DNA from: Nematopogon swammerdamellus
Lineage: Eukaryota > Arthropoda > Insecta > Lepidoptera > Adelidae
Length of the DNA stretch: 64,000 bases
NCBI GenBank assembly: GCA_946902875.1
Contig: OX336338.1
Span: 6,253,971 to 6,317,970 of the forward strand
Direction: 5' to 3'
Below, in pieces: positions 10,298 to 21,010 of the stretch (position 1 is its first letter; each line of letters begins with the position of its first letter). Made by a program: the position numbers and the translations under genes. The notes beneath the pieces were generated by a model that did not search any database, had not been told where the DNA came from, and saw only the letters and a list, made by a program, of their open reading frames with translations.

Positions 10298-11093
10298 ATG
10301 GAACAGTGGACTGGAGAGCATCGCGCTTTTGCCGTCGAGGCTTACTTATTAAGTGGTTTTTCCCTAACTGAAGCTCGCTGTCTCGTCGGTTTAACAATCG
10401 ATACCGTATCCGTCGATTATTTGATGGACCATCGCCAAACAAAATTTTCGTTACTGGGATGTGCGCAACCCAAAAAAAAAAATGCATCAAGAGCCTTTAC
10501 ACAAAGCCTAAGGTTACCGTGTGATGTGCAATGTCGGCATATCCACCTTAATAGGGCCGTATTTCTTCGAAAACCAGCGCGGCCAAAATGTGACCGTGAA
10601 TTCAGAGAGATATTCTGAGATGATTAATAATTTTTTTATGCCGGAACTGCAGAATAGTCTATATTTTAACCGAAACATTTGGTTCCAGCAAGATGGGGCT
10701 GCCGCACATACGGCCAATATGTCTATGAATGCAGTTCGACAGTTTTTTCCTGAAAAAAACATCTCTCGCCACGAGTCAACTGACTCGTGTCTTTGGCAAC
10801 GGCAGCATACCGTGGCCACCTCGGTCACCGGATTTGAGCCCTTTTGACTTTTTTTTATGGGGATATCTAAAATCTGTCGCATACAAATCAAATCCAGGCA
10901 CTGTGACAGAATTAAAAGAAAATATCCGATCTGAAATCGGCAACATTTCACAGGCGCTCTGCAAACGCGTATTCAAAAACATGCGAGCTAGACTCGAAGA
11001 GTGTGTGCGGCTCAATGGTCGACATTTAGAAAACGTTGTTTTCAAAAATTTTATCCGCATTTATGATCTTGCATTTTCATTAAAAATATTTTA
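10298..11093 (+). pseudogene. mariner transposase pseudogene
   Basis: The N-terminus MEQWTGEHRAFAVEAY is the start of the helix-turn-helix DNA-binding region of mariner-like transposases. After about 10440 the frame jumps to a later part of the protein (WDVRNPKK, then a CAMS-like stretch, GPYFFENQRGQNVTVNSE), so roughly 120 codons, including the part expected to hold the first catalytic Asp, are missing. The second catalytic region (WFQQDGAAAHTA, about 10680-10715) and the third (WPPRSPDLSPFDFFLWG, about 10810-10862) are present but in different frames, separated by a shift at about 10770-10800. The last part ends with LNGRHLENVVFKN and a stop at 11091-11093. An intact family member has about 340 residues. 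A deletion plus frameshifts make it non-functional. Confidence 0.85.
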
Positions 11094-11154
11094 AACTAGC
11101 TGAGCCCGCGGCTCCGCTCGCGTGAAATTCGTATTCCAAAGAAGAATGTAAGTA

Positions 11155-11400
11155 ACTAAGGGCGAGGCCGAAGGCCGAGCTGCGTTCAGGTAATCGATAA
11201 ACCTTCTTAAAGAAAGTAACTAACTAAGGGCGAGGCCGAAGGCCGAGCTGCTTTCAGGTAAACGATAAATCTTTCTCAAATAAAGGAAGTAAGTAAGGGC
11301 GAGGCCGAAGGCCGAGCTGCGTTCAGGAAGACGATAAACCTTCTGGAAGAAAGGAAGGAACTCAGTGCGAGGCCGAAGGCCGAACCTGCGTTCAGGTAAA
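11155..11400. repeat. minisatellite array, short arm of copy B
   Basis: Four degenerate units with core GAGGCCGAAGGCCGAGCTGC, opposite in orientation to 12050-12560. Confidence 0.85.
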
Positions 11401-11534
11401 CCAAAAACCCTCTTCCGCCTTCGGGCCTCGCCCTTAAAGACTTCCTTTCTTCGATAGAATATAATATCGTTTACTCAATCTATTTATTTCATAAAAATAA
11501 AAAAGTAATATTGATAACTAAAGAATTAAACCTA

Positions 11535-11960
11535 CCTAACAAACATTAAAATAACTATCAAAACGGGCATTTTCAAATGTTCTTAGAGCACTTGCGGCAT
11601 TACCCCGTTGGATGGCAAGGCTAACCTTTTGAATGAAGTACATAAGCCCTTAATGACGGGACACCAGTTGCGTCAACCAGCTCAAGCCTCTTTTGGCTTC
11701 ACTGCTCCACGGACCGAGGGTTTCAACCGCAAACGCAACAAATTCGAAATCTTGAATTATATTTCTATATTTGCTGCGTTTGAGGCTCTCCGCCCCAGCC
11801 TCGGCCGCGCCAGCCGCTCTTAAAGATGACTTGGAGCCAATGTGAGAACAAAAGTGGCGTCCCACATCAAAGAACTACCCTTAGTCCATGGCACTAAGGT
11901 GATAGCATCGGGCCTCTTTCCATCCAGCCGGGAATAACCGCGAGGTTCTAGGATGCACGG
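11535..11960 (-). pseudogene. captured LINE C-terminal fragment (copy B)
   Basis: Minus-strand motifs [32 protein letters not shown] and an RGN.ASVL-like end match the fragments of copies A and C but with small deletions; the segment between SSEA and the Gln-Arg-Gly-Asn motif is shortened. Frame breaks show it is non-functional. Confidence 0.65.
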
Positions 11961-12049
11961 TATATTTGCCGTTAGAAGCGTGGACTTTATAATAAAATTT
12001 AAATTAAATTAACTCAATCTTAATATTAATTAACTTTATTCGAGATGGT

Positions 12050-12560
12050 TTAGCTTCTTCCTGAACGCAGCTCGGCCTTCGGCCTCGCCCTTAGTTACTT
12101 GCTTTCTTTGAGATGGTTTATCATTTGTCAGAACGTAGCTCGGCCTTTGGCCTCGCCTTAGTTGCTTACTTTCTTCAAGATGGTTTAGCTTCTTCCTGAA
12201 CGCAGCTCGGCCTTCGGCCTCGCCCTTAGTTACTTGCTTTCTTCGAGATGGTTTTTCAATTATCCGAACGTAGCTCGGCCTTCGGCCTCGCCTTAGTTAC
12301 TTACTTTCTTCAAGATGGTTTAGCTTCTTCCTGAACGCAGCTCGGCCTGCGGCCTCGCCCATAGTTACTTACTTTCTTCGAGAAGGTTTATGGTCTTCCA
12401 GAATAGAGCTCGGCCTTCGGCCTCGCCCTTAGTTACTTACTTTCTTCAAGAATGTTTTTCTTCTTCCTGAACTCAGCTCCGCCTTCCGCCTCGCCCTTAG
12501 TTACTTTCATCGAGAAAGAATATCGTTTACGTGAGCGCAGATCAGCCTTCGGGCCCGCCT
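12050..12560. repeat. minisatellite array, long arm of copy B
   Basis: About eight degenerate 60-68-base units with core GCAGCTCGGCCTTCGGCCTC; the last two units (from about 12470) are the most diverged, as in copy A. Confidence 0.85.
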
Positions 12561-13442
12561 TTAGTTACTTACTTTCTTTTTTTTAAATACGAATTTCACG
12601 CGAGCGAAGCCGCGGGCAACAGATATATAAATTTTATTGCACCAATGACAGCGACATAACTTCGACTTTCAATTATTATTTTTATTTATCAAACAATTTG
12701 TCACCGGCCAGCTCACGTCGAGATGACAGTTCTCCGTTGTCAACATGACATTTAAAATAGTTTTTTACCTTTACTTTGGATTACGTAATTTTTATTATAT
12801 TTTTTAATTATTATGTTCATCCGGGATATACACTGTCACTATAAAAAGTTTCGTCAAATTCCGTTCAGTGGTTTTTGCGAGATGCGCGTACAAATAGACA
12901 TTTTTGCATTTACGATTTTATGATATGTATAGAAAGAATAGATATGTATAGACTATTGTGTTCAAGTTATAAAAAAGAAGAACTGTCATTTTCGTTGTAT
13001 CTACTTATTTTTAAATTTCGAATGAATATTTTATTCAAATTGTATTTGCTGACAGTTCTCAAGATATAATTATGCACTTTGGACTACGTGATTTTAAACG
13101 CGCAATAATGTTTATAATTGTAATTTTTTTTTATTTTTGTTTTTTTTTTTTACGTATTATGTTAACCCGGCATATAAACTGCCACTATACAAAGTTTCGT
13201 CTAATTCCGTTCAGTGGTTTTTGCGTGATGCGCGTACAGACAAACAAACAAACAAACAAAAATTTTAAAAACTGTTCTAACATGTTCAGTATCTCATTTT
13301 AAGCCACCCTGGTTAGTTTTTTTCCGAATACATTCAATGTACAGACTTTCTTACCTCTACGATTTTATTATATGTATAGATAAACACTGTAGTTTTTTTT
13401 ATATAAATTTTTAAAGTATGAAATCTGCCGCTGGACACCCGT

Positions 13443-15315
13443 TAGTATAGCTCTTTGCGATATTAATGACGTACGTCCCCAATGACAATGTATACTAAAT
13501 TGAGAGTAGATTTATGGTCCTATAGAGATAATGCATGACACACATACAATCTAGACGGGATGCAGTTTGATAGTCGCTAAATTTGATTAGTCATTGTCTT
13601 TAGGTATAATGTACAAATAAGTTCTATAATTGATAGTAACATTTATAGCATTGCATATTTGATTTTATTATTTGCAATAAAACTACCATATTTAGAGAAA
13701 CTGATATTAATTTTGAATTATTAGTTACGACTATTATTGGTAGGATATTATGATTGTAGAATGACAAAATGTGCGCATATAATATTGAATATCGGTTGAC
13801 CTCAAAATTGAAAATACAATAATTACTCATTCAAGCGTGAAGATAGTAATTAAATAACCTAGTGATATATAAAATTTACACCATCTTTAATAGGTTTGCT
13901 GAAATTTTCAGAATGCGTCTCTGGAACTACATATTCATACTCAGAAGAAAAAAAACATCTTTAACACCTGAGCCTTGATTTAAAGTGTTTTGACACTTAT
14001 CGAAATGCTTCGAATAAAAAATGTAGTAGGTACTAAAATTAACTAGGTACTAAAAATGCACAACTAATACGCAAATCACCCCCTACAGGCGCTGCATTTG
14101 TCTCTCATACAATCTCTTTTGTTCGGGCGAAACTGCTTACCGATTTCACTAATAAAAAAAATCGTAATAATGCGAAAAAAAACATTTGATACCTGTGGTA
14201 GGTAACACGTCCACAGGTTGCATAAAGGTACTAATATTATCCTATGCCTTTATTTACGATCGTATGTCTAATATTATTTGCAGTCAGCACCAGTCGTTGG
14301 TACTATAAAACGTATCATAACATAACACAATAATAAATGCAAATGCACATTCGGTATGTATGCGCGCGCATGCGTCCTCGTACTTCCGCTACCACTGACG
14401 TCATGGTGCATCGGACACAGATCATGAATCAAGAAGAAGTTACTGTATGTCGCTTACATTTTTCCCCGAAAATGTTCCATTGTTTTAATGTTTAGCAAGT
14501 GAATTGGAAGATCGTAAATTTTAGATTGTCGGTTAATGTTGCTGTGTGTATGTGTGTGTGTTTGTGTAACTTCTTTTGTATTTTATTATCCTTTGAAAGC
14601 GACGGAATGCATTTGGATTCGTCTTACACACTTATTACATTTAGGTAGTATTTCTTCGCTTAAAGTGACAAGAGGCTACCATTTTTAACATAATAAAATC
14701 CACCACATTGTAATATATCATTAGAAAAAACACAATAATACAGTAGCAACAAAATAATTGTTAAGTAAAATAAAATAATTAATACAAGCAAAATGTTAGA
14801 AAGGAAATAATAATTAAGAAACATAATTAATATTATTTCTACAGTGGCAGTATTAAGTCGCTGTTGGTCTGACTTATGGGTACAAAGCCTATAATAGGTT
14901 TAATTTCCATTACTCAGGGCCGATTCCATCACCTCCGCTTTTTTATGTAAACCAACATGGATGATTGTGCCGACGGACCAATGGTACAGGCGACAGAGCC
15001 GAACTCATCTCTACTTGCGAAACCACGTTCAGCTAGGCGCCATGCCAGCAGATTTGGGGACTCTTGCTAGGCTGTCTAGCCTGTTAACGCGACGTTTGTA
15101 GATATTGTTATCTCGGTTCAAATTTATCTGACGGTTAAAGTTAAATTTAGATTTTTAGGATTAGATTTTTTCGAAAAATACCCTTGATTTTTTGGGGGAC
15201 CCTTTTATTATAATCACCAAGGAGAAATCAGTAAGGAAATTGGTGATAAATAGTTTACAGACCGTTAAATTTGTTTTTTTTTTTAACAATTGCTTGTGTG
15301 CGGGATAAAAATAAA
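13443..15315. other. AT-rich spacer, no gene recognised
   Basis: Long AT-rich stretch. The short frames (for example 13624-13830 -) show no protein character. A short alternating purine/pyrimidine stretch at about 14360 and a (TG) run at about 14545-14570 are the only simple repeats. The segment 14920-15090 is of balanced composition and may be part of an old element, but no motif was identified. Confidence 0.45.
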
Positions 15316-15704
15316 AAAAACCGGCCAAGTGCGAGTCGAACTCGCGCACCGAGGGTTCCGTATCTCCACGTCATGTTAAGCGCCATTTACGCCATCTATG
15401 GCGTGTTTATGAAATGCTTCATATTAGTTAAAGTTCATGATTAATTAAAATGCTTCATACTCTTTTCGGCAGATGGCGTGCGCGCATACACTTTTTAGTT
15501 TCTTCTATGGTAACCCTCGTAATTTTTTTACTTTTTCTAATTTGTTGTTATATCGGCCATAATAACAATAACACATATTCTGTGAAAATTTCAACGCGCT
15601 ACCTATTACGGTTCAAGAGATACAGCCCTTGGACAGACAGACAGACAGACAGACGGCGTAGGCTTAGTAATAGGTTCCCGTACCGGATACGGAACCCTAA
15701 AACA
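15316..15704 (+). mobile_element. short ACGGAACCCTAAAA-type DNA element, nearly full length
   Basis: Runs from AAAACCGGCCAAGTGCGAGTC to GATACGGAACCCTAAAA. Internal hallmarks are GCGCACCGAGGGTTCCGTAT, CACATATTCTGTGAAAATTT, TACGGTTCAAGAGATACAGC, a (GACA)n tract and GGCGTAGGCTTAGTAATAGG. The same structure recurs at 33603-34003 and 56112-56468, all in plus orientation. Non-coding, about 390 bases. Common in lepidopteran genomes (recollection); superfamily not assigned here. Confidence 0.75.
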
Positions 15705-17385
15705 AGGACACTTAATAGTCCACGTTACTTATATTTTTTACCGTAGACAGAAGATCGAAAACATGCACCGTCCACGGTAAACGTGGACACCTGGCAATCC
15801 TGACTCCTAAGTCTCATTTAAATATACATTATCTTTAAGCTTGTTCCGGAGTTCACGTCACATCAAAAAACATTACGAAATAGCATATTTTACATATGAA
15901 ACCGATATGGGCCAAAGTCGCTGTTTTATACGATTGCTATACGAGAAAGCTGGAGCAGAGCAACGACCGTATTATATGAATATTGTACAGAAGTTATCTG
16001 CAAGTTGTGTGCCTACTACATGATATTATATTCAACGTGGCGCACAATATGCGGTAGGTCGACGGGGTCGCGACACCAACAGAAAATATAATTTGCTAAA
16101 GATAAAACACACTTACATATCTGTTCACATGTAGGTAAGAGTATGTACAAAGATAACATAAATAAGTACACTCCATAAGTCACCGAAATTGTAATTGAAT
16201 AACAAATGAATTAATGAATTTGCGTCTGTGATGACATCTTTACGAATGGCATATGCGTGCCATGTTGGGGCCAGGGTTAAGGCTTCTGTCTTATCGGTAG
16301 ATACGTTCGCATTTTCCATCTGCTCATCAGCCACACACAATACGTACTTGCCAGTTAAGAAAACATGTGTAATCACATTATGCATATCTATTATGTTATT
16401 TTATTTAAAAGTTTATTTTCATTATTTTTATCTCATTTATAATTTTGTTTTATCCTTAGCGTAAAATCTTTAGTGTTACGTCCATGGACATTCGGACGTA
16501 TGCGGGGTTAATAAATTCGTTATAAAATGCTTAACCAACTTAATGAACGTTTAACGTTTAGAACGTGAATTAGTTTAAACGTGTCAAAATCATTATATTT
16601 GATAATGTAAGTTTTATAATAAATAAATATTATATATAATAGTAATTATGCAAATTATAATGAGAAATTAAAATAACCTAATGAAATTATGGCATGTAAA
16701 ATAATTAGCAATTGAGAAGAAAAAGAAGAAGAAAAGACCATGTAGAATTACCATTGGATAAAATGTAATATAATAGCAAATTAATTTCATATCATAACAA
16801 ACATTATTATAGGAAAATACCATTATAACAAGCAATATTATATGAAACTATTTTAGTGCAAGGGTTTGATGAGGCTAAAAGCGCGCCATGCACTGCTAGC
16901 CTCTACTGCTTTAAATTACTTATCCTTCATCCCCAATTCCTATTTTTTTTGCAAATATCAGTAAAGTCAATTTTAAAATTATATTATATGTATTGATTGA
17001 TGATTGATACGATAATAATCTCTAACTTTTCTAAAACACTTCTATCTCTACATCTGTACACCATAAAATTATAAAAACTGCTCGAAATTGTCCATTAAAA
17101 ATTAGGGAAGAGATTTCAATTAAGTTTGTTTTTTTTTTCTTTAAGGTTAGCGCTACACTAAGCATAATTTCTACCGCATGGCAGCGCCGATTGCTATTAC
17201 GGTGCCAAAATCATATTAACCCTTCTTTTGGCACTCTCTTCCAAAAGCAAGTGGAACCGCATGCTAACTCAATCGATATACCTACTTCAAAGTTTATTTG
17301 TTGAACTTTTGGAATGAAATTCTTAAAAAAAATTTAAAGAAAAAAAAATTGCATCAGTTTTCTTTGTAGGTACATACGTAATGTA
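15705..17385. other. AT-rich spacer with a small repeat fragment
   Basis: Contains a fragment of the CATTCGGACGTATGCGGGG repeat at 16475-16510 (family of 8252-8312). Otherwise no gene, RNA or structured repeat was recognised. Confidence 0.45.
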
Positions 17386-17442
17386 TTGTATGTGTGTGTG
17401 TTTGTATTTATGTATGTATGTGTGTATGTATGTATATTTCTT
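17386..17442. repeat. TGTA-rich simple repeat
   Basis: Degenerate TGTG/TGTA tetranucleotide tract directly followed by TTTGGACCGCTC, a layout also seen at about 58105-58165 (TG repeat followed by GGATGGACCGATT). It is probably the internal tract of a transposable element. Confidence 0.6.
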
Positions 17443-17597
17443 TGGACCGCTCTGTAGCCTAAACAGCTTGATGGATTTTAACATAAGAGGTGTGGTTGGT
17501 TGGATTTGTCTCACTCACGCGAGTGTCATACCCAATCACCACAATTTTTTTAAGAATTCAAAATGGCGGCCATCAGCGCATATTGTCAAACTTTGAA

Positions 17598-18490
17598 AAA
17601 AACATTTTCTTCAAAACCCATCGAGAGGGAATCATTTGTCAAGAGCTCTTCAGTAAAGGCGATCTCAAAAATATACCATACTTAATGACTTGGTACCAAA
17701 ATTAATGAAATAAAACAATATAAAACAATTGTAAAACCCGACTGCTAAAAAAATTAAATAAATAATAAAAGATCAGTAGAAAATGCTGTAGGCGGCTAGC
17801 GTATTTCCTTTTCCGTGTTCAATAGGAGGCAGCCTTGAACCGCGCACGGGTTTGTTGAGCTTTATAACTCGTGTTCAAGGCGTACTTCCGATAATAGTTT
17901 TCATTAATTGGTAATAAAAAAATAACCATAACCCTTTTTTAATACCCTAACAAAGCTTAACACAAAAAAGTAAAAAAAATACATAAAAAAAAGTTTATTT
18001 GTGGTTATAAAAAAAAATAACCATAACCTATTTTATTACCTTTAACAATGTTTGTCATAAAAAAATAGCTTGTACAATGGGGACTCCAATCCACGACCGA
18101 GATCGAAAAATTATTGCACTGTACTCTACGCTCTACCAATGAACCACCAAAGCTCATAAGTGACCAGGCGAATATCCAATTCAGTTATCAGACAGGCTTT
18201 CAATTTAACACGAGTTTGAAAAAGGACTTAGCACAACAAACCCGTGCGCGTTTCAAGGTTTCCTATTGAACACGGAAAAGGAAATACGCTATCCGACTAC
18301 AGCATTTTCTACTGATTTTTTCTAGTTTACTGAATTTTTTTAGCATTCGGATTTTATAATTGTTTTATAATTTTTTTTATTTAATTCATTATAGTACCAA
18401 GTCATTAAGTGTGGTATCTTTTTGAGATCGCCTTTACTGAAGAGCTCTGGACAAATGATACACCACTCGATGGAGTTTGAAAAAAAAATC
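17598..18490. mobile_element. long palindromic (foldback-type) element
   Basis: The left arm (about 17598-17880) and right arm (about 18205-18490) are inverted copies. Matched blocks include GAGCTCTTCAGTAAAGGCGA, TTAATGACTTGGTAC, CAGTAGAAAATGCTGTAG, GCGTATTTCCTTTTCCGTGT and GCGCACGGGTTTGTTG. The centre (about 17881-18204) holds two diverged direct copies of an AAATAACCATAACC block and a decayed tRNA-like segment. No coding sequence. A third arm lies just downstream and a related small palindrome at 58815-58975. Confidence 0.8.
18068..18152 (-). repeat. tRNA-like segment inside the palindromic element
   Basis: On the minus strand GGTTCATTGGTAGAGC resembles a tRNA D-arm/A box, and GATTGGAGTCC resembles a B box (consensus GGTTCGANTCC, two differences), about 55 bases apart. 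No complete cloverleaf could be drawn, so it is more likely a decayed tRNA-derived sequence than a tRNA gene. Confidence 0.4.
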
Positions 18491-18499
18491 TGAAAAGGG

Positions 18500-18785
18500 A
18501 GCTAGCTTAACAAACCCTTGCGCGTTTCAAGGCAGTACTACTGCCTCCTATTGAACCTCATCATCATCATCATCAGCCTATATCGGTCCACTGCTGGACA
18601 TAGGCCTCTCCCAACGCACGCCACCACACGCGGTCTTCTGCTCTTCTCATCCATCCACTCCTATTGAACACAGAAAAGGAAATACGCAGTCGGGCATGTA
18701 GGTAGAAGGATTCGAATAGACAGCATTTTCTATTGATCTTTCCTTGTTTCCTTAATTTTTTTAGCAGTCAGGTTTTATATTTTTT
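18500..18785 (+). mobile_element. third arm of the palindromic element, with RTE insertion
   Basis: The sequence from CAAACCCTTGCGCGTTTCAA through CTATTGAACACAGAAAAGG to TAGCAGTCAGGTTTTATATT is a further copy of the right arm of the 17598-18490 element in the same orientation. It is interrupted at 18557-18657. Confidence 0.7.
18557..18657 (-). mobile_element. RTE-type LINE 3' end with 12-base target duplication
   Basis: The 101-base insert starts with (ATC)n, which is the (GAT)n tail of an RTE element seen from the minus strand. It contains GGTCCACTGCTGGACATAGG and GCGGTCTTCTGCTCTTCTC, the antisense of the end of the RTE coding region (compare 29680-29775). It is flanked by the direct repeat CTCCTATTGAAC (18545-18556 and 18658-18669), a clean target-site duplication. 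A 5'-truncated insertion. Confidence 0.85.
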
Positions 18786-19516
18786 AGGGTTCCGTAGTCA
18801 ACAAGGAACCCTTATAGTTTCGCCATGTCCGTCCGTCTGTCCGTCTGTCCGTCCGTCTGTCCGTCCGTCTGTCCGTCCGTCTGTCTGTCCGCGGCTTAGC
18901 TCAGAGACCCTTAGTACTAGAAATTTGTAAGTTGGTATGGGCATAGATATTAATAACGCCGACAAAGTGGTAAAATAAAAATTTTGAAATATTTTTTTTA
19001 GGGTCCCTCCCCTACACGTATAGTGGGGATGAATTTTCTTTTTCACGTCTACCCCATCGTGTAGGGTGTGGTTGGATAGGTCTTTTGAAAATATTGCGGG
19101 TTTGTGGAAAGCATTTTTCGATTTAGGGATCTGTTTGCGAATTATTAAGCTTTTAAGTGCTAATTTTTGTTAGAGTCAAGTGCCCCCCCCCCCCCCTGCC
19201 AGCTAAACGGTTGTTATTAGATATGTGAAAAAATTCACAGCAATAGTATATATATCCAAATTAAAAGGAAAACTATCACAGCTAAGTAGGCTGTACAGGT
19301 TGACGAGTAATAGTCGACCAACTTATAAAATGTACGGACTGGCTGTCGTCCGTACATTTTATAAGTTATCATTTCACTGTTGAAGAACTTTTTCAAATTA
19401 ACATTCATTTATTTCCCCTACAAAATTATACAAATAATCAAATAACTTATTTTGATAGGGTTCCGCAACTACGGAACCCTACACTGCGCGTGGCCCGACA
19501 CGCACTTGGCCGCTTT
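18786..19516 (-). mobile_element. DNA element with GGTTCCGTAG/CGGCCAAGTGCG ends
   Basis: Starts at TAGGGTTCCGTAGTCAAC and ends with CACGCACTTGGCCGCTTTTT, so read from the minus strand it begins like the 15316 element (CGGCCAAGTGCG). Inside are a (CCGT/CTGT)n tract at 18829-18893, a C14 run near 19181-19194, a copy of the end sequence (GGTTCCGCAACTACGGAACC, 19459-19478) and a perfect hairpin at 19320-19367. About 730 bases, no coding region recognised. Confidence 0.6.
19320..19367. other. perfect 20-base hairpin with 8-base loop
   Basis: 19320-19339 (AACTTATAAAATGTACGGAC) is exactly complementary in inverse order to 19348-19367, with loop TGGCTGTC. It lies inside the element at 18786-19516 and is probably part of its structure. 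A small-RNA precursor is possible but unsupported. Confidence 0.9.
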
Positions 19517-19871
19517 TTTATTATTTTATTTTAACCTACATATTTATTATTAGATAATAAATTGTTATCTTTGTTGTACCAATCGACTTTTAATAAAGAA
19601 GAAAACCGCACGATGCCCGTGCGTGCTGTGCAATTATTTTTTATTCTAGGAATAGGAAGTCATTATTGCACATCAATGTGTCAGGTGTGCGTGTTGAATA
19701 AATTGTGTCAGGATCGTGGCACGTGGAGATCCTATGTCTCTACCTACCCCACAGGGAAACAGGCGTGATGTTATTTATGCATATATTGCACATATAAGTT
19801 AATTTTGTGTTTTCATCATAAATAATTGCAATTATTACTTTTACTCCTTTGTTTGAGAAAAATAAATCAAT
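19517..19871. other. spacer, nothing recognised
   Basis: AT-rich. The 68-codon frame at 19562-19768 has no recognisable domain. Confidence 0.45.
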
Positions 19872-20055
19872 TGCGGTTGGTACCACCGCACTGAATGAAA
19901 GGTCGTCGGTCGAAACGGCTATGCAAATAGTTTGAGTTTTCCGTCCAGTTCAGTGTAGTTACGACCTAAGGGAGGCACCAAGTTCACCCGGTGTTATGGG
20001 CTGATATCACGGATGTTGTAGGTGATGTAGCCAAACTTGTCAGTTTACATAAAAA
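19872..20055 (+). mobile_element. SINE, body and poly(A) tail
   Basis: Carries GGTACCACCGCACTGAATGA, GAAACGGCTATG, TTTTCCGTCCAGTTCAGTGT, CACCCGGTGTTATGGGCTGA and GGATGTTGTAGGTGATGTAG, then an A-rich tail. The 5' head is missing. Copies of the same body in both orientations lie across the window (see 22845, 27463, 27775, 43283, 45370, 48355 and 48661). Confidence 0.8.
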
Positions 20056-20319
20056 AAATATTTATAATAAGTTCATATTTCCATCCAAATTAATAATTGC
20101 TACATTTGTATGAAGCTGTTTTTGTAAGCTTTAACTTGACTAAATAACTCAATTTATTTGTACGTATATAGGTACCTAATACTTTTTGTAGTAAAATGCA
20201 TACATAATATGCCCACTTACATACCTACTGTCCGTTCCAGTCTGATGAATGCATTTGAGAGGCACCTCATTATTATTTTGTGATGTGTTTAACGATATGG
20301 CAGCTCACAGAACTACTTA

Positions 20320-20530
20320 ATTTTAACCCCCGAAGCAAAACGCGGGTGTTATAAGGTTGAAACTTATGTTTGTCTGTGTGTCCATGGTAGCTCTCAAACA
20401 GATGGACCGATTTGGATAGATAGATAGATAGAAAATGCTTTATTGCTCCAGTAACATTAAACAGTAACAAGTGCATTAGAAAATTTACCTAAGGTGCAAA
20501 TTCGCACTTATCCCTTACAGAGATTTCTTA
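20320..20530. mobile_element. start of a CCCCGA-type element and a LINE/SINE 3' tail
   Basis: 20320-20420 has ACCCCCGAAGCAAAACGCGG, GTGTTATAAGGTTGAA and AGATGGACCGATTTGG, matching 58065-58170. A (GATA)n tract and 20430-20530 follow (antisense: AAGTGCGAATTTGC...CAATAAAGCATTTTC), the look of a LINE 3' end with polyadenylation signal on the minus strand. Confidence 0.5.
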
Positions 20531-20689
20531 CAGCTAACCTTTGGATGTTTGAGATTCGATAATATAGTGGAATGTAAGTAGGTAGTAGCAAAAGGGTTAA
20601 GCGTGAGAATTGAAGATAAAATAATAATAAGAATACTTATCATCGCGTTAAAATACATCGATCTGTCTCATGAGGTTACCGACATGTAG
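20531..20689. other. short spacer
   Basis: Nothing recognised. Confidence 0.4.
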
Positions 20690-21010
20690 CCCGTGGACTC
20701 GACGATCGTTGTGCCCATAGTCGTGTCTGCGCATGGGCTGATAGCGAAAAGCCTCGACCATAATCTCAAGAGGCTCTCACTAGAGCCACTTGCTTGGATC
20801 AAGGGTCAGATGCAGAAGGCGGTCTTGCTCGACACCGCTCGAATTGTCCGAAGGTTTCTCTCTCTCGGGTCCGACCATCGGTAGCCTGGGTTCGCCCCGC
20901 CGCCGGTGGTGGAAATTCCATTTTGTTATTTTATATTAATTTTAGATTTAAGTTTTTTATGTAAAATTAATATAAAAAAAGAAATGTGTCAATAAACGAA
21001 TAAAACTTCT
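20690..21010 (+). pseudogene. 5'-truncated LINE: end of ORF and 3' UTR
   Basis: The frame 20693-20884 ends the protein with VVPIVVSAHGLIAKSLD, LKRLSL, MQKAVLLDTARIVRRFLSL, a C-terminal sequence I know from many lepidopteran non-LTR retrotransposon proteins. A GCCCCGCCGCCGGTGG stretch, an AT-rich 3' UTR and CAATAAACGAATAAAA follow. It is 5'-truncated; the reverse transcriptase core is absent. Confidence 0.7.

Larger units (their letters stand above)
11096..13380 (-). mobile_element. large Helitron-like non-autonomous element, copy B
   Basis: Same organisation and orientation as copy A: CTAG at 11096-11099 on the 3' side, GC-rich hairpin next to it, TC at 13380-13379 on the 5' side, inserted between A and T of the mariner sequence. 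Left minisatellite arm about 11155-11400, LINE fragment about 11535-11960, right arm about 12050-12560, and an inverted second hairpin end at about 12590-12622. The 5' tail (CACTATA...AAGTTTCGTC) occurs twice, at about 12830-12880 and 13180-13230, so the 5' part is partly duplicated relative to copy A. Confidence 0.7.
10181..13442 (+). mobile_element. mariner-type transposon, interrupted by Helitron-like copy B
   Basis: Terminal inverted repeats GGGTGTCCAGTGGCAGATTT (from 10183) and its inverse ending at about 13440 differ at one position over 22 bases. The element is flanked by TA at 10179-10180 and 13443-13444, the target used by the Tc1/mariner superfamily. It consists of 10181-11095 and 13381-13442 (about 977 bases together); 11096-13380 is a later insertion. 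The transposase is broken (separate entry), so it is not autonomous. Confidence 0.85.

Noticed and set aside
18068..18152. tRNA gene on the minus strand
   Set aside because: Box-like motifs only; no cloverleaf, and it is embedded in a palindromic element.
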